Assembly (NCBI RefSeq): GCF_001274775.1
Contig: NZ_LGUE01000001.1
Location: 251,302-315,301 of the forward strand
Reading direction: 5' to 3'
Length of the DNA stretch: 64,000 nucleotides
From: Rossellomorea marisflavi
GTDB lineage: Bacteria; Bacillota; Bacilli; Bacillales; Bacillaceae_B
Positions 53,714 through 64,000 of the stretch are shown here, piece after piece. How positions within the stretch are numbered: position 1 is the first letter of the stretch; each line of letters begins with the position of its first letter. Both the position numbers and the translations under genes were made by a program. The notes beneath the pieces are model-generated. The model worked only from the letters and a program-made list of their open reading frames with translations. It made no database searches and had not been told where the DNA came from.

Positions 53714-55258
53714 TCAGACAAACCGTTTGATTACGGGGATTTTCTTCATGTCTTCCTTTGTAATCAAGCGTAGAAGGACTGAACAGAAGATATAGACGAT
53801 GCACGTCGTGATAATCCCGATGACAAGGCGGATGGAAACGGGCTCAGATGGAAGGAAAGTGAGCCAGGAGTAATGCCCCCACAGTCCCGAGATGACGATG
53901 ACGGCTGCCACCACTGCATAGTCCCTGATATAGATCATGATGGGGACGGCTTTTATAATGGTCATGAAGTGCAGGATGGTCACAAGGACGAAACCGACTA
54001 CCATGCCGAGGGCTGCACCGTTGATACCGAAGCCCGCCTGTGACGCAAGGACGAAGATCACCCCGGTCTTAACCACGGCCCCGATCAGGCTGTTGATCAT
54101 GGCTGCCCTTGCGAGGTTCAATGCCTGAAGGACTGCCTGCAACGGGCCTTGGTAGTAATAAAACAGAAGGAAAGGCGCCATGATCATGATGAACATTGCC
54201 CCACTTTCACTGCCATACATCAACTGCATAAGGGGCTTAGCATAGATATAAAGGATCACGATGGATAAACCACCCGTGATGAGGCAGATCCTCAGAGCCT
54301 GTTGAAGCCGATGCTCAATCAACTTGTAATTTTTCCCGGCGTTCGCTTCGCTGATTGCCGGCACAAGGGATTGAGATAGTGATACGGTGATGAAGGAAGG
54401 GAGAAACAGGAGCGGCATGGCATAGCCGGTCAGTGAACCGTATTGGGCCGTGGCCATGGAAGCTGTCACTCCGGCGAGGGCCAGGCTGTGGGCGACGACG
54501 ATCGGTTCGAAGAATAATGAAACCGATCCGATCATCCTGCTCCCTGTTGACGGCAGTGCCACTTCCATGAGTTCCCGCAGGGTTTCTTTCCCTTTTTGGA
54601 TGGATGAAAAGAATTGCTTCCGCACCCGGAATGTCTTTTTTCGTTTAAAGTAGGTGAAAAGGAAAGCCAAAGATGCAAGCTCTCCGAGGACGGAAGCCAC
54701 CATGGCCGCCGCTGCTGCATACTCGATGCCGTATGGGAGGAAGGTTTTGGTCAGGACAGCGATGAGCGTGATCCTTACCACCTGCTCGATGACTTGGGAA
54801 TAGGCAGGGGGCTTCATCTGCTGCCGCCCTTGGAAATAGCCCCGCAGCACGGAGGAAATGGCGACAACCGGGATGATCGGTGCGATGGCGACCAACGGAT
54901 AGTATGTACGCGGATCCGTGAATAGCGTCTGGGATAGATAGGGGGCCAGGAGGATGAGGGCAGGTGTGAAGATCAGGGACAGCCCCAGGGTGATGGAGAG
55001 GGAGACGACCAGGATCTTTTTCACCTTCTGCCGGTCCCCGTTGCTCTCTGCTTCCGATACCGTTTTGGAAATGGCGATAGGAAGCCCGAATTGGGTGATG
55101 GTGATGACAAGGAGCAGTGTAGGGAAGGCCATCATGAAGAGACCGACACCCTCTGCCCCGATGAATCGTGCCACCACGATGCGGTTGACGAACCCCAGGA
55201 CCCTCGTGATCAAGGAAGCGAGCATGAGGATGACGGTGCCTTTCAGAAATTTTGACAT
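53714..55258 (-). CDS. spoVB: Stage V sporulation protein SpoVB (MOP flippase family)
   Basis: A polysaccharide exporter-type flippase with about 14 membrane helices (514 residues), needed for spore cortex synthesis and likely to flip lipid II in the mother cell. It starts MSKFLKGTVILMLASLITRV. The ATG at 55258 follows AGGGAAG on the complement; the open frame to 55330 has no site and would place a charged tail before the first helix. It is divergent from comN, as in B. subtilis. Confidence 0.96.
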   Translation of the reverse strand: MSKFLKGTVILMLASLITRVLGFVNRIVVARFIGAEGVGLFMMAFPTLLLVITITQFGLPIAISKTVSEAESNGDRQKVKKILVVSLSITLGLSLIFTPALILLAPYLSQTLFTDPRTYYPLVAIAPIIPVVAISSVLRGYFQGRQQMKPPAYSQVIEQVVRITLIAVLTKTFLPYGIEYAAAAAMVASVLGELASLAFLFTYFKRKKTFRVRKQFFSSIQKGKETLRELMEVALPSTGSRMIGSVSLFFEPIVVAHSLALAGVTASMATAQYGSLTGYAMPLLFLPSFITVSLSQSLVPAISEANAGKNYKLIEHRLQQALRICLITGGLSIVILYIYAKPLMQLMYGSESGAMFIMIMAPFLLFYYYQGPLQAVLQALNLARAAMINSLIGAVVKTGVIFVLASQAGFGINGAALGMVVGFVLVTILHFMTIIKAVPIMIYIRDYAVVAAVIVISGLWGHYSWLTFLPSEPVSIRLVIGIITTCIVYIFCSVLLRLITKEDMKKIPVIKRFV

Positions 55259-55392
55259 ATACTTCCCTGCCTTCTCAAAATTGGTATAATCGTATACAAT
55301 GATATATATGCATCCCAATGGTCCAAGCATGACAAGTTGGGAATAAATACGGCCTTATATTGCCGATCTTCCAAAATGGAGTGGGGAATGGA

Positions 55393-55713
55393 ATGAAACC
55401 TAATCAGCATCCTTACGATCGATTTTATGATTCACTGGAACCTGCACTGTTAAGCAAGGTGGAGGAATTCCAACTATTCGGGTACGAGGAAGCAACTCTG
55501 GAAAGACTATGGTTATACCTGACAAAGAAGAAATGGAAAAAGCCCGAAGTGGATGTGAAAGTGTACGAGCTGGTCAGCGATATCCTCTCGGCAAAAGCAG
55601 GGGAATATATGACCTTCGAGACGGTCCAGGCTTATCGCTCGCCGAATTGGTTCGCCGATGTGAATGAGGATGAATTGAAGGAACTTCTGCATCCTTCCAG
55701 GGAAGAGAAATAG
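55393..55713 (+). CDS. comN: Post-transcriptional regulator ComN
   Basis: A small soluble protein of 106 residues. ComN (YrzD) of B. subtilis promotes accumulation of comE operon mRNA for competence and associates with DivIVA. The conserved core is visible: LLSKVEEFQLFGYEEATLERLW and LTKKKWKKPEVDVKVYELVSDIL. The ATG at 55393 is favoured by the AGTGGGGAATGGA region; the open frame begins at 55360. A competence role would fit with comC in the same window. Confidence 0.85.
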   Translation: MKPNQHPYDRFYDSLEPALLSKVEEFQLFGYEEATLERLWLYLTKKKWKKPEVDVKVYELVSDILSAKAGEYMTFETVQAYRSPNWFADVNEDELKELLHPSREEK

Positions 55714-55735
55714 CACGGGAACAAATTGACATGGA

Positions 55736-55764
55736 ATTCGTTCTCCGCCATAATGGGAATGTTG
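55736..55764 (+). promoter_or_regulatory. SigA promoter of secDF
   Basis: TTGACA (55736-55741), 17-base spacer, CATAAT (55759-55764). Near-consensus; about 120 bases before secDF. Confidence 0.78.
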
Positions 55765-55884
55765 AAAGATAAAGGAATGGATTGAATATCACAGGCGATC
55801 CATGGGGATATTTCAGACACCCCTGGGATCAGTCAATACGAAAAGATCATATTTGGGATGGTTTTCAAGGAGGAACTGTACATA

Positions 55885-58146
55885 ATGGTAAAGCGTGGCC
55901 GCATCGTTGCCTTTTTCGTCCTGCTCGTCCTGCTGGCAGGAACGGTCGGGGGAACGGCAAAATCGATCATCAATGATATTAAACTCGGTCTTGACCTCCA
56001 AGGTGGATTCGAAGTGCTGTATGAAGTTCAGCCAGTGAATGGAGAAAAGATCACGAAACAGACAGTCGCCAATACGGCAGAAGCTCTCGATGAGCGGATC
56101 AACGTCCTGGGTGTAAGCGAACCAAGCATCCAGATCGAGGACAACAACCGGATCCGCGTTCAGCTTGCAGGTGTCGAGGACCAGAACCAGGCACGGGAGA
56201 TCCTATCCACACAGGCGAATCTGTCCTTCCGCGATGTGAACGATAAGGTTCGACTGGACGGATCGGACCTGGTTTCGGGATCGGCAAAACAGACATTCAA
56301 CGATCAGAATCAGCCGATCGTCTCTTTGAAACTGAAGGATCGCAAAAAGTTTTATGAACTGACTCAAAATATCTACCAAATGGCTCCTCAAAACCAATTG
56401 GTCATCTGGCTTGATTTCGAGGAAGGGAAAGATTCCTACGAGAAGGAAGCAGGAAAGGAAGACCCTAAATTCCTTTCTGCGCCGAATGTAAACAAGCCGA
56501 TCAATTCGGACGAAGTCATCATCGAAGGGAACTTCACCGTGGAAGAAGCCCAGAATCTGGCGAAGCTTCTTGATGCAGGTGCTCTTCCCGTCAAACTGGA
56601 AGAAAAATATTCCACATCTGTCGGCGCTCAATTCGGACAGCAGGCACTTGATAAAACCGTTACGGCAGGGATCATCGGGATCGCCCTCATCTTCCTGTTC
56701 ATGATTGTATATTACCGCCTGCCGGGCTTCATCGCTTCGGTTACCCTTTCCGTGTATCTCTATCTCGTCCTGCTCCTATTCGAGCTGATGAACGGGGTCC
56801 TGACACTGCCTGGTATCGCAGCGATCATACTCGGTGTCGGGATGGCCGTCGACGCGAATATCATCACGTATGAGAGGATCAAAGAGGAAATCCGGGTCGG
56901 GAAGCCGATCAAATCGGCCTTCCAGGCAGGAAACAAAACCTCATTCCTTACCATCCTTGATGCCAACTTGACGACCCTCATCGCAGCAGCCGTCCTGTTC
57001 TATTTCGGTACAAGCTCGGTTAAAGGGTTTGCGACGATGCTCATCATCTCCATCCTTGTCAGCTTCATCACGGCGGTATGGGGATCCAGGGTCCTTCTCG
57101 GTCTTTGGGTCAACAGCAAGCTTTTCAACAAAAGGCCAGGCTGGTTCGGCGTCAACAAAAAAGATGTCCATTCCCTTTCGGAGAACTTGGATACATTGGA
57201 CTTGCCGACGAAATTCGATCGCGTCGAGTTCGCTAAAAACCGCAGGAAGTTCTTTGCCATTACAGGTGCAATCATGATCGCGGGTGTCATCATCCTCTCC
57301 GTTTTCAGACTGAACCTCGGGATAGATTTTGTCAGTGGTTCCCGTGTAGACCTTTCATCGGATAAGCCGATACAGACTGAAACGTTGAAGAAGGAGCTTG
57401 ATGACATCAAGCTTCCAAGTGATAACATCGTCATTTCAGGTGAAAATAACAACACTGCGGTCGTCCGTTATTCAGACGATCTTTCCAAAGATGATATCGC
57501 GAAGCTGAAAGATCACTTCCAGGATCTATATGGTAATGATCCTAGCATCAGTACCGTTTCTCCGGTGGTCGGAAAAGAACTGGCGAAGAGCGCCCTATAT
57601 GCAGTGGCCATCGCATCGATTTTCATCATCCTGTATGTGACGATCCGATTTGAATGGCGCATGGCCCTCGGAGCCATCCTTTCACTTCTATTCGATGCCC
57701 TGCTGATCATTTTCTTCTTCAGCGTGACGCGCCTCGAAGTGGATATCACGTTCATTGCGGCCGTCCTGACCATCGTCGGGTATTCCATCAATGATACGAT
57801 CGTCACCTTCGACCGTCTGAGGGAAAACCTTCACAAAATGAAGCGCATCAAGCATGCGGAAGAACTGGAAGAAGCGGTCAATAAGAGTCTTCGTCAGACT
57901 TTGGGCCGTTCCGTGAATACCGTCTTGACAGTGGTCATCACGGTCATCGCCATCCTGATCTTTGGTAGTGAATCGATCCGGAACTTCTCCATCGCCCTTC
58001 TAGTCGGGTTGATATCAGGAGTGTTCTCTTCCATTTACATCGCTGCTCAGATCTATCTGTCACTGAAGATCAGACAGCTGAAGAAACACGGACCGATCAA
58101 AACCGTCAAAGAGAAGAAGAAATGGAGCGACGAACCACAAGTATAA
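55885..58146 (+). CDS. secDF: Fused protein translocase subunit SecDF
   Basis: A proton-driven RND-family membrane protein that helps pull exported proteins across the membrane. The 753 residues contain SecD (about 1-440) and SecF (about 460-753) fused, as in Bacillus, with 12 membrane helices. The family motifs are visible: LGLDLQGGFEVLYEV after helix 1, GVGMAVDANIITYERIKEE in helix 4-5 and the SecF equivalents LGIDFVSGSRVDL and GYSINDTIVTFDRLREN. The ATG at 55885 follows AAGGAGG; the longer frame from 55858 is not needed. It is slightly longer than the B. subtilis protein. Confidence 0.98.
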   Translation: MVKRGRIVAFFVLLVLLAGTVGGTAKSIINDIKLGLDLQGGFEVLYEVQPVNGEKITKQTVANTAEALDERINVLGVSEPSIQIEDNNRIRVQLAGVEDQNQAREILSTQANLSFRDVNDKVRLDGSDLVSGSAKQTFNDQNQPIVSLKLKDRKKFYELTQNIYQMAPQNQLVIWLDFEEGKDSYEKEAGKEDPKFLSAPNVNKPINSDEVIIEGNFTVEEAQNLAKLLDAGALPVKLEEKYSTSVGAQFGQQALDKTVTAGIIGIALIFLFMIVYYRLPGFIASVTLSVYLYLVLLLFELMNGVLTLPGIAAIILGVGMAVDANIITYERIKEEIRVGKPIKSAFQAGNKTSFLTILDANLTTLIAAAVLFYFGTSSVKGFATMLIISILVSFITAVWGSRVLLGLWVNSKLFNKRPGWFGVNKKDVHSLSENLDTLDLPTKFDRVEFAKNRRKFFAITGAIMIAGVIILSVFRLNLGIDFVSGSRVDLSSDKPIQTETLKKELDDIKLPSDNIVISGENNNTAVVRYSDDLSKDDIAKLKDHFQDLYGNDPSISTVSPVVGKELAKSALYAVAIASIFIILYVTIRFEWRMALGAILSLLFDALLIIFFFSVTRLEVDITFIAAVLTIVGYSINDTIVTFDRLRENLHKMKRIKHAEELEEAVNKSLRQTLGRSVNTVLTVVITVIAILIFGSESIRNFSIALLVGLISGVFSSIYIAAQIYLSLKIRQLKKHGPIKTVKEKKKWSDEPQV

Positions 58147-58152
58147 GAATGA

Positions 58153-58184
58153 TGGGACAGGGGAAGCCCCCTGTCCCATTTTTT
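58153..58184 (+). terminator. Terminator after secDF
   Basis: TGGGACAGGGG pairs perfectly with CCCCTGTCCCA around AAGC, followed by six T. Confidence 0.94.
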
Positions 58185-58330
58185 AATGGGACGGTGTCCA
58201 ACCGGGTATACTATAGGGATAAGGTACTAAATGAATCCGGTTGGTTTCATTGAGCCCATGAAAAGGGTAAATGGATATCATCCATCATTCCTGATGGAGA
58301 GAGACAATGCAGTTGTGAGGAGGGAATACA

Positions 58331-58675
58331 ATGAAATTTCAATGGACGTTGCTTTTGGGGATCGTATTTGCCCTGATCGTATCAATCTTCGCTGTCATCA
58401 ATGTCGACCCGGTAACAGTGAACTACCTTTTTGGTGAAGCAGACTGGCCTCTTATATTAGTTATTCTTGGATCTGTTTTCATGGGGGGAATCATCATCGG
58501 ATCAGTTGGGCTTTTCAGGCTTTTCGTCGTCCAGCGGAGGGTGAAGGCCCTTGAAAAGGAAAACATGACCTTGAGGGAACAAATCGAGAAGACCCGGGAT
58601 CAAAAGCGACTCGATTCACAGGATACCTCGCTGAAGAAGCAGGCACCCGATTCCATACAGGAAACATCAGAATGA
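58331..58675 (+). CDS. LapA-family (DUF1049) membrane protein
   Basis: A 114-residue protein with two membrane helices (about 4-24 and 40-62, linked by INVDPVTVNYLFGEADWP) and a charged C-terminal coiled coil (RRVKALEKENMTLREQIEK). The LapA domain is widespread, with a proposed role in envelope assembly in E. coli. B. subtilis YrvD is the likely equivalent between secDF and recJ. AGGAGGG precedes the ATG. A TATACT at 58207 could be part of its promoter but the -35 is weak. Confidence 0.9.
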   Translation: MKFQWTLLLGIVFALIVSIFAVINVDPVTVNYLFGEADWPLILVILGSVFMGGIIIGSVGLFRLFVVQRRVKALEKENMTLREQIEKTRDQKRLDSQDTSLKKQAPDSIQETSE

Positions 58676-58684
58676 CCGGAATGA

Positions 58685-58709
58685 AGGCACCCATACAGGG
58701 TGTCTTTTT
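58685..58709 (+). terminator. Terminator after the LapA-like gene
   Basis: GGCACCC pairs with GGGTGTC (one G-T pair), followed by five T. Confidence 0.85.
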
Positions 58710-58732
58710 CCTTTGATCGACTCTGATGTGGA

Positions 58733-58761
58733 TTGAAACCCCCTTACCGTTTTTGTATAAT
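58733..58761 (+). promoter_or_regulatory. SigA promoter of recJ
   Basis: TTGAAA (58733-58738), 17-base spacer, TATAAT (58756-58761), 24 bases before the recJ start. Close to consensus. Confidence 0.85.
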
Positions 58762-58784
58762 GGGAAAGGCTGAGGGGTGAAAAT

Positions 58785-61145
58785 ATGTTAAATGCAAAAA
58801 CACGCTGGAAAATGAAAGATTCTGACCAGCACAAGATAGCAGAATTGGCAGAAGAGTTGAATGTTCCCCCGCTTGTTGCGAAATTATTGATAAATCGGGA
58901 TTTGGCAGATGCCGACGATGCCCGGAACTTTTTATTTGATACAGGCGGATCGTTTCATGATCCATTTCTTTTTGATGATATGCAAAAAGCGAAAGACCGC
59001 ATCATGCTGGCAATCGAGCAAGAGGAGCGCATCCTTGTGTATGGTGACTATGATGCCGACGGCGTAAGTTCCACCTCTGTCCTGATGACGGTACTGACTG
59101 ATCTCGGAGCACAGGCGGAATTTTATATCCCCAACCGGTTCACCGAAGGATACGGACCGAATGAAGAAGCCTTCAGATGGGCTGCTGATGAAGGGTTCGC
59201 CGTTATCATCACGGTGGATACCGGTATATCCGCAGTGGGAGAGGCCAAGCTTGCCGAAGAACTTGGCATCGACTTGATCTTGACGGATCACCATGAACCG
59301 GGTCCGGAATTGCCGCCGGTCTTCGCCATGATCCATCCGAAAGTGGAAGGGTGCTCCTATCCATTCAAGGAACTGGCAGGGGTCGGTGTGGCTTTGAAGC
59401 TCGCCCACGCTCTCTACGGGGAGTTTCCAGACCATCTGCTGGATTTGGCCGCAATCGGTACGATCGCCGATCTGGTTCCCCTCCACGGGGAAAACCGGCT
59501 GATCGCCAAGAAGGGGATCGCCAGGCTGAAGGTAACGGACCGCCTTGGGATCAAGGCCCTTTGCCGTGTGGCGAATGCCCAGCAAAATGAAATGAATGAA
59601 GAGACCGTTGGCTTCATGATAGCACCGCGCATCAATGCCGTGGGTAGGCTTGGCGATGCCGATCCCGCAGTGGATCTCATGCTCTCCCGCGATCCTGAAG
59701 AAGCGAAGGCGCTTGCAGAAGAGATCGACGGGTTGAATAAAGAGCGCCAATCCATCGTAGCGAAGATGACGGAAGAAGCCGTCGAGATGGTGGAGAAGGA
59801 ATTCCCTCCTTCCGAAAACGGTGTCCTTGTCATCGGGAAGGAAGGCTGGAACCCTGGGGTAGTGGGGATCGTTGCCTCCCGTCTTGTCGACAGGTTTTAC
59901 CGTCCGACCATTGTCCTTAGTTTCGATCCTGATTCGGATAAAGCGAAAGGTTCGGCAAGAAGCATTGCCGGGTTCGATCTGTTCAAGAACCTGTCCATGA
60001 ATCGTGAACTCCTTCCCCATTTCGGGGGGCATCCGATGGCTGCGGGAATGACCCTTGCCCTATCCGATGTCGATGAGCTCCGTTCAAGATTGAATGAACA
60101 GGCAAAAGAAGTCCTGAGCGAAGACGATTTCATCCCGGTTACAGAGCTCGATGCCGAAGTCGCCGTGGACGAGATCACCGTTGAATCCATCGAGAAAATG
60201 CACCTCCTTGCGCCTTTCGGGATGAACAATCCGAAGCCGAAGTGGGTCATCCGGGATGTATCCATCGATCATTATAAAAAGATCGGTTCCGCTCAGAATC
60301 ACCTTAAGCTTGTTCTGGCCGAAAACGGCGTACAAGTGGATGGGGTGGGGTTCGGTCTCGGTGAACTTGCCGATCACATGACGCCTTATGTGAAAGCTTC
60401 CGTCATCGGGGAACTGTCGATCAATGAATGGAATAATCGCAAGAAGCCTCAGATCTTCCTGCAGGATATCCAGATTTCTTCCTGGCAGCTTTTCGACATG
60501 AGGGGGATCAAGCAGGTGACGAAATGGGCCCCTCTCATCCCTGATGGTGACAGGGTGATCGTATGCTTCCATCCGAAGACGGCTGATACAACGCTATTCA
60601 AAGGGGAAGTCCGATATATCCAGAGTGAATCCGATCTTGAAGGAATCGTGGTGGATGGATGCAATCTTGTACTCCTCGATCTCCCCGGGGACCGCCGCCT
60701 GATGGAGCAGCTCCTGGAGCTCGGCAGGCCGCACCGCATCTACGCCCATTTCCACCAGCATGAAGATCATTTCTTCAGTACGATGCCCACCCGTGATCAT
60801 TTCAAATGGTATTATGCCTTCCTTCATAAGAGGGGTTCATTCGATCTGAAAAAACACGGAAATGACCTTGCCAAGTACAAGGGATGGTCCATGGAAACAA
60901 TCGATTTCATGTCACAGGTGTTTTTTGAATTGAAGTTTGTTACAATAGAAGATGGTTTGATTTCTCTTCATCCTGTCAAAGTGAAGAAAGACCTGTCCGA
61001 ATCTCCTGCCTACATGAGGAAGCAGCATCAGTACGAGCTTGAAAATGAGCTCCTGTATTCGTCATATCAGGAACTGAAGACATGGTTCAGCGAAAGGATG
61101 AAAGAGTCCGCTATAGTTGAGGAGGAAGTAGAAGCATGGACTTGA
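58785..61145 (+). CDS. recJ: Single-stranded-DNA-specific exonuclease RecJ
   Basis: A 5'-3' exonuclease in recombination and mismatch repair. It has 786 residues, the Bacillus length. The DHH phosphoesterase motifs are intact: [14 protein letters not shown] (about 80-93), [13 protein letters not shown] and [12 protein letters not shown]. The DHHA1 domain with [11 protein letters not shown] is near residue 410, and a long C-terminal region follows that may bind SSB. It overlaps apt by ten bases, forming a recJ-apt-relA order known in Bacillus. Confidence 0.97.
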   Translation: MLNAKTRWKMKDSDQHKIAELAEELNVPPLVAKLLINRDLADADDARNFLFDTGGSFHDPFLFDDMQKAKDRIMLAIEQEERILVYGDYDADGVSSTSVLMTVLTDLGAQAEFYIPNRFTEGYGPNEEAFRWAADEGFAVIITVDTGISAVGEAKLAEELGIDLILTDHHEPGPELPPVFAMIHPKVEGCSYPFKELAGVGVALKLAHALYGEFPDHLLDLAAIGTIADLVPLHGENRLIAKKGIARLKVTDRLGIKALCRVANAQQNEMNEETVGFMIAPRINAVGRLGDADPAVDLMLSRDPEEAKALAEEIDGLNKERQSIVAKMTEEAVEMVEKEFPPSENGVLVIGKEGWNPGVVGIVASRLVDRFYRPTIVLSFDPDSDKAKGSARSIAGFDLFKNLSMNRELLPHFGGHPMAAGMTLALSDVDELRSRLNEQAKEVLSEDDFIPVTELDAEVAVDEITVESIEKMHLLAPFGMNNPKPKWVIRDVSIDHYKKIGSAQNHLKLVLAENGVQVDGVGFGLGELADHMTPYVKASVIGELSINEWNNRKKPQIFLQDIQISSWQLFDMRGIKQVTKWAPLIPDGDRVIVCFHPKTADTTLFKGEVRYIQSESDLEGIVVDGCNLVLLDLPGDRRLMEQLLELGRPHRIYAHFHQHEDHFFSTMPTRDHFKWYYAFLHKRGSFDLKKHGNDLAKYKGWSMETIDFMSQVFFELKFVTIEDGLISLHPVKVKKDLSESPAYMRKQHQYELENELLYSSYQELKTWFSERMKESAIVEEEVEAWT

Positions 61146-61648
61146 AACAATATGTCACGATCGTTGATAACTGGCCTAAAGAAGGCATTAAGTTTAAAGA
61201 CATCACCACTCTAATGGACAACGGTGATGCATATAGATACGCAACGGATCAGATCGTGGAATACGCAAAAGAAAAACAAATCGATCTGGTTGTCGGACCG
61301 GAAGCAAGGGGCTTCATCATCGGCTGCCCGGTGGCGTATGCTCTTGGGGTAGGATTCGCTCCTGTAAGGAAACCTGGCAAGCTCCCACGTGAGACAATCC
61401 AACAGCAATATGGGCTTGAGTACGGCAAAGATGCCTTGACCATCCATAAGGATGCCATCAAACCGGGACAGCGCGTATTGATTACGGACGATCTACTCGC
61501 TACAGGTGGTACGATCGATGCGACAATCAAGCTTGTAGAAGAGCTCGGCGGGATCGTTGCCGGTACAGCCTTCTTGATCGAACTGACCTATCTTGACGGT
61601 CGTGATAAGCTTGAAGGCTACGATATCATGACATTGATGCAATACTGA
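61136..61648 (+). CDS. apt: Adenine phosphoribosyltransferase (Apt)
   Basis: Salvages adenine to AMP using PRPP. It has 170 residues, normal for the enzyme. The PRPP-binding motif is [17 protein letters not shown] (about 120-136), and the dimer/substrate region is [19 protein letters not shown]. The ATG lies inside the end of recJ after GGAGGAAG. A terminator follows, so relA is transcribed separately. Confidence 0.98.
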   Translation: MDLKQYVTIVDNWPKEGIKFKDITTLMDNGDAYRYATDQIVEYAKEKQIDLVVGPEARGFIIGCPVAYALGVGFAPVRKPGKLPRETIQQQYGLEYGKDALTIHKDAIKPGQRVLITDDLLATGGTIDATIKLVEELGGIVAGTAFLIELTYLDGRDKLEGYDIMTLMQY

Positions 61649-61654
61649 TCATAC

Positions 61655-61698
61655 ATAAGGGACCGACATCACAGGAAGATGCCGGCCCTTATTTTTTT
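61655..61698 (+). terminator. Terminator after apt
   Basis: ATAAGGG pairs with CCCTTAT, with inner CCG..ATC/GAT..CGG pairing, followed by seven T. Confidence 0.9.
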
Positions 61699-61817
61699 AT
61701 ACAGCAGTTTCTGGAATGGGCGCCAGAAGTTCTGTCCATGACTGGGAAGATACCTTCATATGTAATCGTCACCATTCGACAAAACCAGATGAAATCTGAG
61801 AATTTTAGCCCAAACCC

Positions 61818-61846
61818 TTTACATAATCGCTTTTTTTTTTGATAAT
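61818..61846 (+). promoter_or_regulatory. SigA promoter of relA
   Basis: TTTACA (61818-61823), 17-base spacer that includes a ten-T run, and GATAAT (61841-61846). About 110 bases of leader follow, with a short hairpin AACGCG/CGCGTT (61870-61885). I see nothing else in the 300-base gap between apt and relA. Confidence 0.7.
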
Positions 61847-61957
61847 GGTAACAATCGTTTTATTTTCAAAACGCGTCAGCGCGTTCGAATAGATAGAGTA
61901 TGTCGGTGCCTTAAATCGGGCGCTGAACCAAATTTATATATAAAGGTGATTTTGATC

Positions 61958-64000
61958 ATGGCGAAGGATCAAGTATTAACCCCTGAACAGGTTATAGATA
62001 AAACAAGAGAATATTTGAATGATGAGCATGTAGGATTGGTGGAAAAGGCTTACGAGTATGCGCGGGAAGCCCATAGCGAACAGTACCGAAAGTCGGGTGA
62101 ACCCTACATCATCCATCCGATTCAGGTGGCCGGGATCCTGGCAGATCTCGAGATGGATCCGGCAACTGTGGCTGCCGGTTTTCTTCATGATGTCGTAGAG
62201 GATACAGGGATATCCCTGCAGCAGATCGAAAAGGACTTCAACTCTGAAGTGGCCATGCTAGTCGACGGGGTGACAAAGCTCGGGAAGATCAAGTACAAGT
62301 CCCAGGAAGAGCAACAGGCTGAAAACCACCGGAAGATGTTCGTGGCCATGGCAAGGGATATCCGTGTCATCTTGATCAAGCTCGCCGACCGCCTCCATAA
62401 TATGAGGACGCTCAAGCATCTTCCTCAGGAAAAACAGCGCAGGATCGCGAACGAGACATTGGAAATCTTCGCCCCTCTTGCCCATCGCCTTGGTATATCC
62501 AAGATCAAATGGGAGCTAGAGGACACCAGTCTCCGGTACTTGAATCCACAGCAGTATTACCGCATCGTCAACTTGATGAAGAAAAAGCGGGCAGAGCGGG
62601 AAGAGTATTTGGAGGAAGTCGTCGATGATGTGAAGGATCACCTAAGTGATGTGAAGATCATCGCCGATATTTCCGGCCGTCCGAAGCATATTTACAGCAT
62701 CTACCGGAAGATGGCCCTGCAAAATAAACAATTCAATGAAATTTATGACCTTCTGGCCGTGAGGATCGTCGTGGACAGCATCAAGGATTGCTATGCCGTC
62801 CTCGGGATCATCCATACGAGATGGAAACCGATGCCGGGCCGTTTCAAAGATTACATCGCCATGCCAAAACCGAATATGTATCAATCCCTCCATACGACCG
62901 TGATCGGACCGAAAGGGGATCCCCTTGAAGTGCAGATCAGGACCCTTGAAATGCATGAGATCGCGGAGTACGGTGTCGCAGCCCACTGGGCATACAAAGA
63001 AGGCAAGGAAGCCAATGAACCGGTTTCCTTCGATAAGAAGCTTTCATGGTTCAGGGAGATCCTCGAGTTCCAGAATGAATCGGCCAATGCCGAGGAGTTC
63101 ATGGAGTCCCTTAAGATTGACCTGTTTTCCGATATGGTCTTCGTCTTCACGCCGAAGGGGGATGTCCTGGAGCTTCCGTCGGGATCCGTACCGATCGATT
63201 TCTCGTACCGGATCCACTCGGAAATCGGGAATAAAACGATCGGAGCAAAGGTCAACGGGAAGATGGTCACCCTCGATTATAAATTGAAAACCGGGGATAT
63301 CATTGAAATCCTTACGTCCAAGCACTCCTATGGGCCGAGTCAGGACTGGCTGAAGCTTGCCCAGACCTCTCAGGCGAAAAATAAGATCCGACAGTTCTTC
63401 AAAAAGCAGAGAAGAGAAGAAAACATCGAGAAGGGCCGGGAAATGGTCGAGAAAGAGATCAAGGCCCAGGATTTCGATGTGAAGGAAATTCTCACGTCTG
63501 AAAACATCAAGCGGGTGTTCGAGAAGTTCAATTTCTCCATTGAAGATGATATGTATGCCGCTGTCGGCTATAACGGCATCACCGCAGCGCAAATCGCCAA
63601 CCGTCTGACGGAGAAGGAACGAAGGAAACGGGAACAGGAAGATATTCTGGAAGAAACCGTCAAAGAGCTGAACTCACAGCCTCAGAAGCGGAAGAAGAAG
63701 GATGCAGGTGTCCATGTGGAAGGGATTGATAACCTTCTGATCCGTTTGTCCAGATGCTGTTCACCCGTACCCGGCGATGAGATCGTCGGTTTCATTACGA
63801 AGGGACGTGGTGTGTCCGTCCACCGCTCCGACTGTACGAATGTCTTGGCGGAAGGGGTGGAACAACGCCTCATTCCTGTTTCGTGGGAAAGCGATCGCTA
63901 TGATCAGAAAGAGTACAACGTAGATATCGAGATCTCAGGTTATGACCGTCGCGGTCTTCTGAACGAAGTGCTTCAAGCGGTCAACGAAACCAAAACGAAT
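61958..64000 (+). CDS. relA: GTP pyrophosphokinase RelA (ppGpp synthetase/hydrolase), 3' end missing
   Basis: The long bifunctional RSH enzyme that makes and degrades (p)ppGpp in the stringent response. The frame is open for 681 codons to the window edge; the full Bacillus protein is about 734 residues. The hydrolase HD site is intact ([11 protein letters not shown], about 70-80), so hydrolase activity is expected. The synthetase has [13 protein letters not shown] and [18 protein letters not shown] domain (about 393-455), a helical part and a zinc-finger region with [14 protein letters not shown] follow, and the ACT domain starts before the edge. AAAGGTGAT precedes the ATG. Confidence 0.98.
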   Translation, partial: MAKDQVLTPEQVIDKTREYLNDEHVGLVEKAYEYAREAHSEQYRKSGEPYIIHPIQVAGILADLEMDPATVAAGFLHDVVEDTGISLQQIEKDFNSEVAMLVDGVTKLGKIKYKSQEEQQAENHRKMFVAMARDIRVILIKLADRLHNMRTLKHLPQEKQRRIANETLEIFAPLAHRLGISKIKWELEDTSLRYLNPQQYYRIVNLMKKKRAEREEYLEEVVDDVKDHLSDVKIIADISGRPKHIYSIYRKMALQNKQFNEIYDLLAVRIVVDSIKDCYAVLGIIHTRWKPMPGRFKDYIAMPKPNMYQSLHTTVIGPKGDPLEVQIRTLEMHEIAEYGVAAHWAYKEGKEANEPVSFDKKLSWFREILEFQNESANAEEFMESLKIDLFSDMVFVFTPKGDVLELPSGSVPIDFSYRIHSEIGNKTIGAKVNGKMVTLDYKLKTGDIIEILTSKHSYGPSQDWLKLAQTSQAKNKIRQFFKKQRREENIEKGREMVEKEIKAQDFDVKEILTSENIKRVFEKFNFSIEDDMYAAVGYNGITAAQIANRLTEKERRKREQEDILEETVKELNSQPQKRKKKDAGVHVEGIDNLLIRLSRCCSPVPGDEIVGFITKGRGVSVHRSDCTNVLAEGVEQRLIPVSWESDRYDQKEYNVDIEISGYDRRGLLNEVLQAVNETKTN

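Noticed and set aside
58231..58437. 68-codon frame starting MNPVGFIEP
   Set aside because: It overlaps the LapA-like gene in another frame, and the AGGAGGG site clearly serves the ATG at 58331.
58932..60032. Minus-strand open frame of 366 codons inside recJ
   Set aside because: Shadow of the conserved DHH region of recJ; codon pattern follows the plus strand gene.

Overview
The window is a stretch of chromosome from an endospore-forming member of the Bacillaceae with moderate GC content. The evidence is the dense set of sporulation genes (spoVID, ysxE, spoIIB, spoIVFA/FB, spo0B, safA, coxA, bofC, spoVB, comN) in nearly the same order as the Bacillus subtilis hemB-to-relA region. It is not B. 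subtilis: it carries a complete type IV pilus operon, an RNase E/G-family gene, and a peroxiredoxin plus small membrane genes between hemL and spoVID. The genus cannot be fixed from the sequence alone. No rRNA, tRNA, CRISPR array, prophage or insertion sequence was seen.

Layout. 1-9.2 kb: end of the haem operon (hemB 3' end, hemL), a terminator with a dispersed repeat, a 1-Cys peroxiredoxin, two small genes on the minus strand, then spoVID (with a good SigE promoter), ysxE, and valS under a T-box with a GTC specifier. 9.2-23.4 kb: folC, a membrane GAF-GGDEF diguanylate cyclase, then one long unit of three unusual accessory genes (acidic membrane protein, PRC-barrel protein, VanW/G5-like protein) followed by pilB, pilT, pilC, a pilin, comC/pilD, pilM, pilN and pilO. 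23.5-33.6 kb: spoIIB, maf, radC, mreBCD, minCD, spoIVFA, spoIVFB, rng. 33.7-38.4 kb: rplU-prp-rpmA behind an L21 leader, spo0B-obgE, pheB, pheA. 38.4-43.7 kb: NAD biosynthesis, with nifS-niaR divergent from nadB-nadC-nadA around a palindromic operator. 43.8-47.9 kb: spore coat and signalling genes safA, a CotS-like gene, coxA, bofC. 48-52.5 kb: ruvAB (with a LexA-type box), a DUF2905 gene, queA, tgt, yajC. 52.5-64 kb: a TIGR04086 membrane protein without a standard start codon, a DUF421 protein, spoVB, comN, secDF, a LapA-like protein, recJ, apt and the first 681 codons of relA.

How they work together. Most of the window is cell-cycle, envelope, translation and sporulation housekeeping. The unusual part is the pilus block. 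In B. subtilis the prepilin peptidase gene comC stands alone between folC and spoIIB; here it sits inside a full pilus assembly operon. Directly upstream is an intact GGDEF enzyme, and the assembly ATPase PilB starts with a tandem MshEN-type motif known to bind cyclic di-GMP, so the locus looks like a self-contained c-di-GMP-controlled pilus system. The pilin gene has a host-like 5' half and an AT-rich 3' half, suggesting exchange of its variable domain.
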